NCBI GenBank assembly: GCA_013397865.1
Contig: VZTI01005062.1
Location: 1,135,696-1,199,695 of the forward strand
Source of the DNA: Struthidea cinerea
Taxonomy: Eukaryota; Chordata; Aves; Passeriformes; Corcoracidae
Length of the DNA stretch: 64,000 nt
Reading direction: 5' to 3'
Part shown: positions 23,382 to 33,645 of the stretch, one piece after another
How the letters are laid out: the number at the start of each line of letters is the position of its first letter
Position numbering within the stretch: position 1 is the stretch's first letter
Notes under the pieces: generated by a model
Database searches by the model: none
Told to the model about the DNA's origin: nothing
What the model saw: only the letters and a program-made list of their open reading frames with translations
Position numbers and translations under genes: made by a program

Positions 23382-24995
23382 GTGAGTAAGTCCAACAGGA
23401 GTGAAACATGATGAGCACAGGTAGATGCTGATCACATCTGTCTGGTATGGGGAGAAAAAGCTCACCCGTTGGGCAATACACTCTTCTATCTGCTGTTCTT
23501 TGAAATGCATGTGCAGATACTTCAGTGCCAAGGCACAAGAAGGGCACATGCTGCAGTTCATTGAATTCCTCGAAGCCGTCCAACCCATACATTCACCCCT
23601 AACACAGAACATTAAGAAAATAGCTCAGGTTCTGTGGGCCATAGTGTCTTGAGTGATATTGCCAGAAAAAAAGTAGAAGAGATGCCAGCTACTCTCAAAA
23701 TTGATTAGCTTAATTTATGAGGGAAACACTTGTGCTCTAAATCCTGGTGTGATGCCATGAGCACATTTCACTTCTCCGCCCCAAGGCCGTACAGCTCTAA
23801 ACTGAAAAGAAGTCTATGTCTGACTCCAGCTCCAAAAATAGCACCTTGGGCTCACCAGAGTGATTTGCTTTTTTCAAGTAGAACTAGAAAGACTGAAGTC
23901 AAACTGAGGAGAAATACAGCAATTTTGGGTATGTGTGTCGCTTTTTGGGGGGAAGTGTGGGGTGTCTGTCTGAGTTAATTAATGGATTTTATCCAAAGTA
24001 TCATAAATAACTTGATTCTTTCCCTCCTGACCCCTTTTTAGTTTCTTTCTGTAATCCCATCTTTTTCATACTTTTCCTGTAAGAAAATATATTATTTTTT
24101 TTTACAGTATTTCCTTATAGGAATCCTATCTGTTCTTGTAGCATTTCATTAAGGAAACAAGCAGTAAAGATTTGGTCCCAAGATTATGTAATGTATTGCT
24201 AGTACTCTTTTTTGGTGGGAAGTCAGTTGCATTTCAATAAGAAGGTAGCATTTTAGTTCAAAGCCCTACTCCTGTTGCTGTTGTACCGAGAACGGTGAGA
24301 CACGACACAATCCAAGATCAGGAAGAAGATGGTTATTTAATTAATTGTAAATCGGTTTATGTAACTTGGTTCCCAGAGATGACAGGAGGTTATTGGTTCT
24401 TTGACCAGCCACCCCTTGTCCAATTCGCCAAAGCTCACAACACCTACTTCAAAATATTATTTCAATGTGTACCATAACAACTTTGCACAACAGACTCCAG
24501 GTGCAAAGATAAAGAATTGGTTTACAAAAACCCGTAGCAGTGTTTTCATAGCTTTCATGAGAAACACAAAGCTCTCACAGAATGCTGCAAAAAGCTGGAA
24601 AATTTCTCTGCTAAAACTTTTCAGCATCTACATACTCCCATCCAAATTCCACAGGCTGAAGGTGTCATGGCAGGTAAAACCTTTTCAGTACACAGTAGAA
24701 AAACTTGAACTGCATATTAACTCCCCATTTTGCTAAAAAATGTCCTTGACTACTTTTGAGTAAGAAGTGTTTCATGCAATAAAAACTGTAACTGTCCTGA
24801 AATCCAAGGGAGAAAAAAAGTCAGAAGATTCTTGATCCCTGCATGTTTCTCATTTCAGTGAAAGAACACCATAGGTGGGGGTAGAGGAGAAGTATGCAAA
24901 ATAAACTAACATGTATTTTAGTAGTATGGAAAGAGTGCTGCTGACTTGCCATTGCTGTTAACCCTGCAATTCTTCCTACTCTGTTTCCTCTCCAG
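23382..24995 (+). other. PAMR1: PAMR1 intron with an LTR-like insert
   Basis: GTGAGT donor, CTCTCCAG acceptor. Contains the LTR-like element at 24279-24672 on the opposite strand. Nothing else recognised. Confidence 0.75.
24279..24672 (-). mobile_element. LTR-like element (probable solo LTR), antisense to PAMR1
   Basis: On the - strand the segment begins TGCCATGACACC and ends CGGTACAACA, with the TG...CA ends typical of LTRs. It holds an ATTAAA poly(A)-type signal in ATTAATTAAATAACC, followed by a C/T-rich segment CATCTTCTTCCTGATCTTGG and a GTGTCGTGTCTCACC end block. I associate this layout with passerine endogenous retrovirus LTRs. No gag, pol or env sequence is attached. I could not find matching target-site duplications, so the boundaries are approximate. 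Confidence 0.5.
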
Positions 24996-25532
24996 ATTTC
25001 TGCCATCATAGTGCATCCCAATTATGACCCCATATTACTTGATTCTGATATAGCTGTCATAAAACTCTTGGACAAAGCCAGGATCAGCAGTCGTGTTCAA
25101 CCCATTTGCTTGTCATCTTCTCATGACTTGACTTCATCCACAGAGGATTTAAAGATAATGGTTACTGGCTGGAAGGTGTTGGCTGACGTTAAAGATCCTG
25201 GATACAAGAATGACACAATCCGCATGGGAGTTGTTCAGATGGTGGATTCACTGTTGTGTGAGCAACAGTATGAGGATAATGGGATACAAGTCAGCATCAC
25301 TGACAGCATGTTCTGTGCCAAACAAGACCACACAGCCTTTTCTAATATCTGCCCTGCTGAGACTGGTGGAATTGCAGCCATAACTTTGCCAGGAAAAGCA
25401 TCTCCTGAGCTAAGGTGGCACCTGATGGGATTAGTGAGCTGGGGTTATGATAAAACTTGCAGCCTAGAACTCTACAGTGGCTACACCAAAGCTCTTCCCT
25501 TCAAAGACTGGATTGAGAAGAACATGAAATAA
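24996..25532 (+). CDS. PAMR1: PAMR1 last coding exon: C-terminal half of inactive S1 domain
   Basis: The exon enters in phase 0 after CTCTCCAG and encodes 178 residues to TAA at 25530-25532. The first part, H-P-N-Y-D-P-I-L-L-D-S-D-I-A-V, keeps the catalytic Asp (codon 25047-25049). Where active enzymes have C-x-G-D-S-G-G, this protein has C-P-A-E-T-G-G: Thr replaces the nucleophilic Ser (25362-25364) and Glu precedes it. Next come W-H-L-M-G-L-V-S-W-G-Y-D-K-T-C-S and the C-terminal helix L-P-F-K-D-W-I-E-K-N-M-K. The replacement is the known basis for calling PAMR1 an inactive protease. The protein is secreted and linked to muscle regeneration in mammals. Confidence 0.96.
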   Translation: MSAIIVHPNYDPILLDSDIAVIKLLDKARISSRVQPICLSSSHDLTSSTEDLKIMVTGWKVLADVKDPGYKNDTIRMGVVQMVDSLLCEQQYEDNGIQVSITDSMFCAKQDHTAFSNICPAETGGIAAITLPGKASPELRWHLMGLVSWGYDKTCSLELYSGYTKALPFKDWIEKNMK

Positions 25533-26040
25533 AAATCTGAGTCTGGAAATGGCGTTTTATAATATAATATCTCTCTCAGCCTCTGCTACTTTAGGCTTCT
25601 CATCCCAGTGATGAGACACATCTGGGACAAGGTTAAGGCAGACAGCCTGGTAATTTGTCCTAGGATCAGATATTTCATCAGGCTACTTTTACTTAACCCA
25701 TGACAGAGGGTCTTGGTGCATGAGAAGTTTTGCCATATTTTGTCTGTCTCCCCTGGTGGGAGGATGATGCTCTGCTCCTGAGTCTGACATGCAGAAACAG
25801 GACAGTAAATTCTGTCTGAAATTAATCTGTAGTGTGGGGTTCCCTGGAGAAATTGATGGTGAGCCTCTCCCACAGATCTGTGTGACTGAGTGGATTAAGA
25901 GTCTGGAAAGAGTAGCCTGAATTCATTATGACGGATGAGCTTGTTACGGTATGTGCTGTCTGTATTGCCATACTACAATGTAATCTTCTTCCCTCCCAAG
26001 TACTTTACACATTTAAATAAACCATGGTTTGTTTTTTTAA
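25533..26040 (+). other. PAMR1: PAMR1 3' UTR (end inferred)
   Basis: Sequence from the stop codon to just after an AATAAA hexamer. The end is inferred from the hexamer and the following T/G-rich stretch GGTTTGTTTTTTT. No transcript evidence is available. Confidence 0.6.
26016..26021 (+). terminator. PAMR1: AATAAA polyadenylation signal, PAMR1
   Basis: AATAAA at 26016-26021, followed within 10-20 bases by GT/T-rich sequence as expected for a downstream element. A second AATAAA at 25528-25533 overlaps the stop codon and would give almost no 3' UTR, so this one is preferred. Confidence 0.55.
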
Positions 26041-29000
26041 CCTACATACTCATGTCTGACATTATTTAGATCCATTGTTGCTTATCTGTGTCACACTCTA
26101 GGAACTCTCTATTGCCCTTGTCTCTTTGCATATCACTCTCACTTGGGACTCTTCAGGAACACTAAAAGGCAGAATCAGCACAAAATTCAAGGACTATATA
26201 AATAACAAGATTTTTTTTTCTTAATACACCCAGTGCTGCTATTTTACATGAACCACTACAATTAAATGTACAGAGGAGTTCTCTTTCACCTTGTATTCTA
26301 AATAGATGAAAACAACACAAGACGTATTTTAAATACACTTTTTCCAAGTGGGTTATTTCAAAGAACTACAAAAACCTCAGGAAAACTTTCCGTTTCCATT
26401 AGCTCATACATTTGTGGTAAAACTACTCCTCTGTAGCTCTTCAGGGTGAAGAATAATGTCCAGGTCTCACACTTAGCAGGTGCTTTTCTTGAACTGAGGC
26501 TGAACTTTTTGACATCAAAGGGTAAGATTCTACCACTGGGCATGTTGTTCAGGGAGACACCTGGGTGTCCTCATGGTCCTTAGTCACTGCTCTTTCACTA
26601 AACCATTCTCTCTTCTCTATTCAGTCATGGCTAAAGATTAGGGATTAATACCACAAAAGTTGGGGAGGAGAGACAGTAATGACTGTCTTCCATCAATAAT
26701 AATTTCTTGATAAGTCATATATGACACCCTGGAATTTTTAGGACCTTCAAATTATTACAGTGCTCAAACAAGCTTACAGCAGTAGTTGGATGTGAAGGCT
26801 GGGAATCTGATGAAAAGATTTAGTGCTCTTACCAAGAAGCACTCAGAACCTGAAGTTGTGTTTCGTCTATTGCACGGCTGTGGCAACTCTAAGTTAGCAA
26901 GTCTGATTTCAGCTCTGATTCTCTGATGCTGTAAAATCTCGTTAACAGTTTCTTAGCATTCAGTAGTTTCTGCCCACTTTTTAATCTGAAAACTCCTGCT
27001 AAAAGGACAATTGGTATTGGACATCATTCCATGTAATTTATTTTTTATTTCCTTGGCAGAAATACTTACTGTGTTTTGCTTTTGCACTTTTCTTGTTTTC
27101 ACTGGCAATAGGACCACATGATGTTACTTAAACCTAAAAGTTTAAGGGCTACAATCAAAGTATATTGCTTCTCTTTATCTTGTTTGTCTGTCTTCTCCTG
27201 CCAGGAGATTATGCTTGGCCGACAAACTGCATGGCAACAACAGCAACAAAAATCCTGAATTAAATGTGAAAAACATGGTGCGTTTCATTCCTCTGCCAGG
27301 AGGAACACATGCCAATGAATGTGTGGTACTCCCCTGCTGACAGAATGGGTTAGAGGAAATTAGGTGTCAGTTTTGGAGAAGCACAAACTTGCAGAAAGTC
27401 AGCATGTGTTTCTTCCTAACACTAATGACAAAGAACGAAATGAGAAAGCTCTTTCATGATTACATTAAATGAGAGTTTCTACACTCTAAATAATTATTGT
27501 ATTATTTAATGGTAAACAGAAATCATAAAGACCTGTGAGCTGGTTGTCTTCTCAGTTATGACACCATGACTGCCTTGCTTTCCATAGCATTATTGCTCTC
27601 CACTGTTACAACTGAGAGAGATAAGGTCCTAAAAGCTTTTCTCCCTTTAGGATTTGCCCAGTCCAAACAGATCGGCAAAAGTCTGTTTTAATTCCAGCTT
27701 TAGACTTCGCTCTTCTTTTACTAAAGATCAACCATATTTTAGTATTTACTGATCCTCTAACTGCTCCTCAGTGTTGATTCCCATCCCCATTTGGCTTCAA
27801 ATCACTCACAGACCTGGCAATGAATAGCTGAAAGTTTCTGGGCTTGGACAGCAACAATATAGCTGTTCACTGGCTGTATATCACACAAAAGTACATTCTT
27901 GAAGAGAAACTTGTAGGAATTAATGGCATTAAAATCTCAGGAGGTTGCTGTAGCTGTGCATGCACAGCATTATTCAACTCCTTCGTTTTACAGTCATGAC
28001 ACTCTTCAAAGAAAGCAGAAGTAAGAAAATAGCCAGACACCTCTCAACCCCAGGACTCAGATTTTAGCACAGTCCTCTACAGAAGGAGGATGAGGTTGCA
28101 GCATTTACTTCTATTTCTGGACCTCAATCATGTTTGAATCCTAGATTCAAATCTGGCTATCTCTAAATGTCGACATAATGTTTTATTTCTCAGGTTGTAT
28201 GACATACCTATTCACATGTATAAGTGAGCAGTCCTATCAACATATTCAAGCACCTGTACCACCTTTAGTATTCCCAGGAATTAAAAGCCAGCTTGTCCAT
28301 CCTTTCCATCAGGCTTATCCACAGCAGTATCATGTTTACAGATGGAGCAGAACTATGCAGGGGTTAGCATCTAATGCCAATAACGAGGAAAAAAATAGGG
28401 ATAAATGTTTGAAAAAAGCAACCTGTGACCTGGAATCGCTAATCCCTTAGATAGCTTGGCTCTATTTTTAAGATGTAGAACTATTTCAAACGTGTCTTTC
28501 TAAACAGGTGAGGATCTGTGCCATCTGTTGGAGAAAGGGTGTGAAATAGCACAACATGGATAGCAGCTCATTTTCCCTCCAAGGAAAAAGAGCTGTGCAT
28601 TCTGGAAAGGCCATAAGGATATTGCTATGGAAAGAAGAGAGCAAAACACTCTCTGCATTCTTATTCACTCCAATGAGTGTATGTTTTTCCTTTGTAGGTT
28701 TTTGGGCCTGCATTAAATTACTTCCAAAAGCCAGGGTGCTTAGCTGAAAAATAGCACTGAAAAGAAATTGACATATTGAAGTACAAGCTCTTTTCAGGCA
28801 CCCTCAGTGACTCTCACAGAATTGCCCTTGTAAATTATTTCCATTGAAAACCTACGTCCATGGTAAGATTACAAAAAAAAAAAATGTGTATTTGATTAGT
28901 ACTGGGGATTGCGTGATAGGCTGCATCCTGCCATTTTTTAAGGGCAAGTAACTGGAATTGGCTTGGCCGCAGGAAAAGCATCCTGGGGGAGTGGGAGTGG

Positions 29001-29339
29001 TGCGGAGGGTCAGGCAGGCTTGCTCAGCTGTGCAATCCCTGCAGCCTCCCAGCTCCTTATCGTGTCAGGGGGCTTCCGCATGGCTGCTGGCTTTCTGTGC
29101 CACCTCCTCGGTGCAGAGGGAACGAGCTGTGGCAGAAATGTTTGTTCCCTGTGAAACGGGACATCAGGTTGGTCAGATCTGGATGGAAAGACAGCACTGA
29201 GGTTGGCGGGCAGAGCCTCAGCTGAGGGAAGCGAGAACGAAGGTTCTGTGGCAGTGTCTGGGCGTGACACGAGCGTTCTGTGCCCCAGCACCTGAGTGCG
29301 CGTACTGAGCAGGACAAAAACTTCCTGCCCTACGCTGCA
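26041..29339. other. intergenic region between PAMR1 and SLC1A2
   Basis: About 3.3 kb without recognised exons, RNA genes or repeats apart from an A-run near 28870. GC and CpG content rise from about 28960, approaching the SLC1A2 promoter area. Confidence 0.6.
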
Positions 29340-29378
29340 AAAATGTCCCGGGCAACCCCCGGGCCCGGGTCCGCCGGG

Positions 29379-30091
29379 NNNNNNNNNNNNNNNNNNNNNN
29401 NNNNNNNNNNNNNNNNNNNNNNNNNNNNNNNNNNNNNNNNNNNNNNNNNNNNNNNNNNNNNNNNNNNNNNNNNNNNNNNNNNNNNNNNNNNNNNNNNNNN
29501 NNNNNNNNNNNNNNNNNNNNNNNNNNNNNNNNNNNNNNNNNNNNNNNNNNNNNNNNNNNNNNNNNNNNNNNNNNNNNNNNNNNNNNNNNNNNNNNNNNNN
29601 NNNNNNNNNNNNNNNNNNNNNNNNNNNNNNNNNNNNNNNNNNNNNNNNNNNNNNNNNNNNNNNNNNNNNNNNNNNNNNNNNNNNNNNNNNNNNNNNNNNN
29701 NNNNNNNNNNNNNNNNNNNNNNNNNNNNNNNNNNNNNNNNNNNNNNNNNNNNNNNNNNNNNNNNNNNNNNNNNNNNNNNNNNNNNNNNNNNNNNNNNNNN
29801 NNNNNNNNNNNNNNNNNNNNNNNNNNNNNNNNNNNNNNNNNNNNNNNNNNNNNNNNNNNNNNNNNNNNNNNNNNNNNNNNNNNNNNNNNNNNNNNNNNNN
29901 NNNNNNNNNNNNNNNNNNNNNNNNNNNNNNNNNNNNNNNNNNNNNNNNNNNNNNNNNNNNNNNNNNNNNNNNNNNNNNNNNNNNNNNNNNNNNNNNNNNN
30001 NNNNNNNNNNNNNNNNNNNNNNNNNNNNNNNNNNNNNNNNNNNNNNNNNNNNNNNNNNNNNNNNNNNNNNNNNNNNNNNNNNNNNNNNNNN
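29379..30091. other. assembly gap (713 N)
   Basis: A run of N between GC-rich flanks. The length may be an estimate. Open frames running through it are artefacts. Confidence 1.
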
Positions 30092-30162
30092 AGAGGGATT
30101 GACTGCAAATCCACGGCTCGAGGGCTAAACCTTCCAATCCAGCCTCAGCCAGCGCCGCGCCG

Positions 30163-30168
30163 ATGTGA
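30163..30168 (+). promoter_or_regulatory. minimal upstream ORF (ATG-TGA) in probable SLC1A2 5' leader
   Basis: ATGTGA, a start codon directly followed by a stop, lies 373 bases before the SLC1A2 start codon in the GC-rich leader area. Start-stop elements can pause ribosomes. Whether this base is transcribed is unknown, since the transcription start is not visible. Confidence 0.35.
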
Positions 30169-30535
30169 AGTCGCCCCCCAGCTCTCGCACACAGCCGCGC
30201 ACACACGCACACGCTCCCCGCGGCGAGGGGAGGGCGCCGGGGATCGCAGCCCAGGTGCCAGCGCCTCCTCGCCCCGCCGGCCACTGCTGGGCGGCCGCGG
30301 CGCAGCAGCGCCGGTCCCCGGGGCACCGAGAGCCTGCTCTGGGACGGCGGGGTGGGGGAGAGCCGAGGAGCGGAGCTGCCGGATCCTCGTCCTGCGGAGC
30401 CCCCAGGATTACAAGGAATTGCGTGCTCCTTCCCAGACGTGAGCGAGGGTTATACCAAAGAGCCAACCTCCTTCGCGCCCTGCTGTCCAAATTAATCCCT
30501 TGGACCCTTGAGAAGACAGGGGGTTTTTCGGAACC

Positions 30536-30552
30536 ATGGCATCGACAGAAGG
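30536..30552 (+). CDS. SLC1A2: SLC1A2 coding exon 1 (first 17 nt)
   Basis: ATG GCA TCG ACA GAA GG, followed by the donor GTGAGG, encodes M-A-S-T-E-G. This is the N-terminus of the sodium-dependent glutamate transporter EAAT2/GLT-1, whose protein continues A-N-N-M-P-K-Q in exon 2. The start has a strong context (A at -3, G at +4). The exon ends in the Gly codon after two bases. EAAT2 clears synaptic glutamate at the astrocyte plasma membrane by co-transport with Na+ and H+ and counter-transport of K+. The identification rests on the six residues, the splice donor, the CpG-rich leader and the position directly downstream of PAMR1 in the same orientation, as in other vertebrates. Exon 2 and the transporter domains are not in the window. 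Confidence 0.87.
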
Positions 30553-30897
30553 GTGAGGGGGACCATCTCTTGGGTGGGAGGAACGGGAGGATGGGGGAGA
30601 TGCCCGGCATTGTTCTTTTGGTAACAGTTTCCTGTCATCTGCTTCATTGTTAATCCTTGCCCCTCGCCATTCCCTAACAGAATAATTAGGGAGCGAGAGG
30701 AAACGAGAGCAGACGATCCACATATAGAAGAGAGCGAGGGAAAAAATTTCAAATATGAGCCACTGAAAAGGTCTTGGTTTTCCTCACATCACTTCTTTAT
30801 TTAACCCCTGGAGGGCAGATCAAGCTTAAACCACCTGCCTGAAAGAAGAGTACGAGTGAATGGTTCACTCAAAAAGGAGGGTGAAGCTTCTTCCTAA

Positions 30898-30950
30898 ATA
30901 TAATAGTAGTAATAATAATAATAATTACTATTATTATTATTAATATTATG
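30898..30950. repeat. (TAA)n/(TTA)n repeat with inverted symmetry
   Basis: A TAG/TAA trinucleotide run followed at once by its complement, ATTACTATTATTATTATTAATATTA, so the two halves can pair as a hairpin. Confidence 0.9.
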
Positions 30951-31164
30951 ATTTCAAAAAGAATCAAAAACCTGTCCCCCCCAGCCATCCCTTCAAAAGG
31001 CGACAAACAAATCCAACTTCTTGAGGAGTTGTGCAATTTTGCAGTTCTGTGCCAAATGCGTTAAAGTTCTAGCAAGAGAAATGCTGGGAAGGGCAAAGGG
31101 TTCTACAAGAGGCTTTAAAGAAAAGCAAACACAGTTCAGCTCTGGTAGCGTCCCTTGGAAGGAA

Positions 31165-31197
31165 ACCGTTGTCCCTACAACGGTTGTCCCTACAACT
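31165..31197. repeat. short palindrome overlapping a direct repeat
   Basis: ACCGTTGT-CCCT-ACAACGGT is an 8-bp perfect inverted repeat (31165-31184). GTTGTCCCTACAAC occurs twice in a row, the second copy starting at 31183. Confidence 0.85.
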
Positions 31198-33595
31198 CCT
31201 GCCAGGATTGCAGGAATCGCACACTTCATCGCTCTGATGAGGCGGGGGGCTTGTTCAGTTTACAGACTTGCTGGTAGTAGGAAAGAAAAGAAAATATTTC
31301 CTTGATCTCTGCTTGCCCTCTTATAACACTACCTAGTATTAGATTGCGTTTAGTGTGAGCCTCCCCTTTATCCCTGGATGTTGTCATGTTGTATCAGCAT
31401 GATCTGCTCAGGATAGGACTCTCTAAGGACAGAGTGAAAAAGGAAGCTCTGTTTATATTGTCTTTGTGTCTCTCAGGCTGAAAGACTTGCTGAGCTGATT
31501 TAAATAACCCAACACATGTCTGGGAGGGTGTGCACACAAGTGTCCCATTACCTGGTCAGAAGAAGAAACTGGCTGTCTGTGCACTGGCCCCCAGCAGTTG
31601 GCCTGGGAGGAATGGAAGGTTAGAAAGTACTGGTTTGGGTTGCTTTGGAAAAAGAACAATCCCCCAGTCTAACAGAGGACAAATCTGTGAGGCTTTTCTG
31701 GCTTTTCTCAGGACTGTGACAGAAGTCATTAATTTATCATTTGGTATTGCCTTGCCTTTGCAGGGAATTTCTGCACTGAATTTGTACATTTTTGTTTTGG
31801 TGGCAGCCCAGCAGTTTAATCTGCCCTATGTAGCATTTCCTCTGACAATGAAATCACTTAATTAGATACTGTCAACAAATGATCAGAGCCATGAGGAAGA
31901 AGCTCAGAGATGGAAGGACAAGCCTAGGGTTGCAGCTCTGTCCCTTCCGTATCCTTGGACTACCCCAACTATCACTCTCTTCTGGATGGTGCGGTCATCT
32001 GCTGTTTGTATTCCCACTTGAGGTGGCTGTAGAGGTCTGTGCTTGTTTTGGACCAGTGGTGGAAGGTGGGATCAGTTGTACAAGTGTTTAATAAGGGGTG
32101 GCTGTGTTAGAGAGATCTGTCAACTTTGGAGGAAAGGAGGTTTTAAATGTGTGTATAAAGAGAGGTGCTTTTAAAAGAATTTGACTGAATAGGCGGGCTA
32201 TGAAAGATCAGAGTGCCAAAACCAGAAAGGCTTCAGTAGATGCATGCTTTTGTTTTCCTCATGGAACAGAGCTAAATTGTCAGGGTGAGAAAAGAAACGA
32301 AAAGTTTAGGCCTTGTTTTCAAACCTTGTAGGAAATTTACCTAGACTAAGACAAACTGAAAACTGTTGTTTGATATGATTCAGTTAGTGGTCTGTGACAG
32401 CTGAAGGAGGTGTGGAAAAAGAAGTTGAGTGGGAAGGATTTCAATTGTCAATCCGTATTTACCAGTAAGAACCTCTTCCAAAACTGAATTCTCATCTTTC
32501 TCTCCCCTCAAGTGAAAAGCTGAGGGTAGAGATTAGCTTTCACTCTAGCAGAAAGGTCAGCAAACTGAGGCAGCAAAAGGATCATCAGGGAAAGAATATT
32601 GACTGGACCTTGTTGAAGAAATGCTTTCCACCAGCACTGGCACAATGTGAGAGTGGTAGTGGAAACACTGTTCTGCTTGCAGCAATGGGCACCATCTCAG
32701 GCACGCATAGGTGCATGGAGAAGGACCTACTGGAGGTGGGAACAAAGGGATACGCTCCAGGTCAATGTCTAGGCTCTCATGGGATGCTCAGCTAGATGTG
32801 TTAGTGGAGACCAGGAGTATATAAAGGTTTTATTTTGTGGTGACAAAACTGCTGCAACTACAGTCATTTTTATAGTGATGTATTACTCCTCTAACAGGGA
32901 AGCTTATGTAAAGTCTCCAAAGTGAGGATGTCAGGTGTGTGACAAGGTATTTAATGAACAAAAGGCCCTGATATATATACACAGAGGAAGGTAAATCTGT
33001 GTTCCATTGTTAAGAAGTAGTGGTCATTTACAGCCAGGATTTGCTATGGAAGATTTCCTTGCCTGTGCCTTTCCAGTCATGATTTTCTTTGTCTTTCAAT
33101 GTCTTATTTGGTTAAGCTTATCCATGTATGGAAATTTGCTGCACAAATCTTTCTGTTCCAAGAGGATGGTCAACAATGGGGAACTTCAGTTGGAAGAAAA
33201 TGAGAAAGGAAATGTTCAACAACATGGCAAAATCAGACCCATGTGACCTCTGGATCTACCTTACTGTAGTTCCAGTTAGTGGGGTTTTGGTTTACGCTGT
33301 CTGTATCTTGAAGGTTTAGTTTTTCTTTCACAAAATCCCGATACGTCTCATTACTAAGATGGATTTTTGGTGTTTAGCTGGTGCTGAAAATGGAAAGTAG
33401 CCTGTTCAAGGAGGAAGGGCTAGCACCAAGTATGGATACAGTGCAAGGTTTCTTGTTTTCATGTTCTGTTTAAACGTCCTCTGCTGACCATGACTGCAGG
33501 CGGGATGCTGCTGGGAGACCTGCCCTTCTCATCTGTGCTGGCATTGCCTTTTGCAAGTCCTTAGTGTGGTTCAAAGATCCCAGGACATGAGTTCA

Positions 33596-33645
33596 TACCC
33601 ACAAACTATGGTGTCTGGTGTACCCACAAACTGTGGTGTCTGGTG
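33596..33645 (+). repeat. two tandem copies of a 25-bp unit
   Basis: The unit begins TACCCACAAACT and ends GTGTCTGGTG. The second copy starts at 33621 and differs at one base (A to G). Confidence 0.92.

Larger units (their letters stand above)
14655..26040 (+). other. PAMR1: PAMR1 gene, 3' part (six coding exons and 3' UTR)
   Basis: Peptidase domain containing associated with muscle regeneration 1, a secreted multidomain protein (CUB, EGF, Sushi modules, then a trypsin-like domain without activity). In this window the gene has coding exons 14655-14825, 17482-17694, 19307-19373, 21470-21702, 23086-23381 and 24996-25532. All have AG/GT borders and successive phases 1-1, 1-1, 1-2, 2-1, 1-0 and 0-stop. 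From 17482 to the stop the exons encode 448 residues, matching the length I recall for the part of mammalian PAMR1 after its EGF domain. The signal peptide, CUB and EGF exons must lie upstream of the window. The next gene downstream, SLC1A2, is in the conserved relative orientation. Confidence 0.93.
29340..30552 (+). promoter_or_regulatory. SLC1A2: CpG-rich SLC1A2 promoter/5' UTR area, broken by a gap
   Basis: Sequence on both sides of the N run is GC-rich with many CpGs, for example CCCGGGCCCGGGTCCGCCGGG just before the gap and the 30150-30390 segment after it. It sits immediately upstream of the SLC1A2 start codon. The likely transcription start lies in or near the gap. No TATA box can be assigned. 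Confidence 0.7.

Noticed and set aside
23082..23612. 176-codon antisense open frame over PAMR1
   Set aside because: It is the shadow of the GC-rich exon 23086-23381 on the opposite strand, with no domain of its own.
29010..30326. Long open frames (268-438 codons) on both strands
   Set aside because: They run through 713 N bases, so most of their length is undetermined residues. The remaining parts are GC-rich promoter sequence.
30165..30653. 162-codon open frame in the GC-rich SLC1A2 leader
   Set aside because: It begins at a GTG, is out of frame with the SLC1A2 start and crosses the exon 1 donor. The Pro/Arg/Ala-rich composition reflects GC content.
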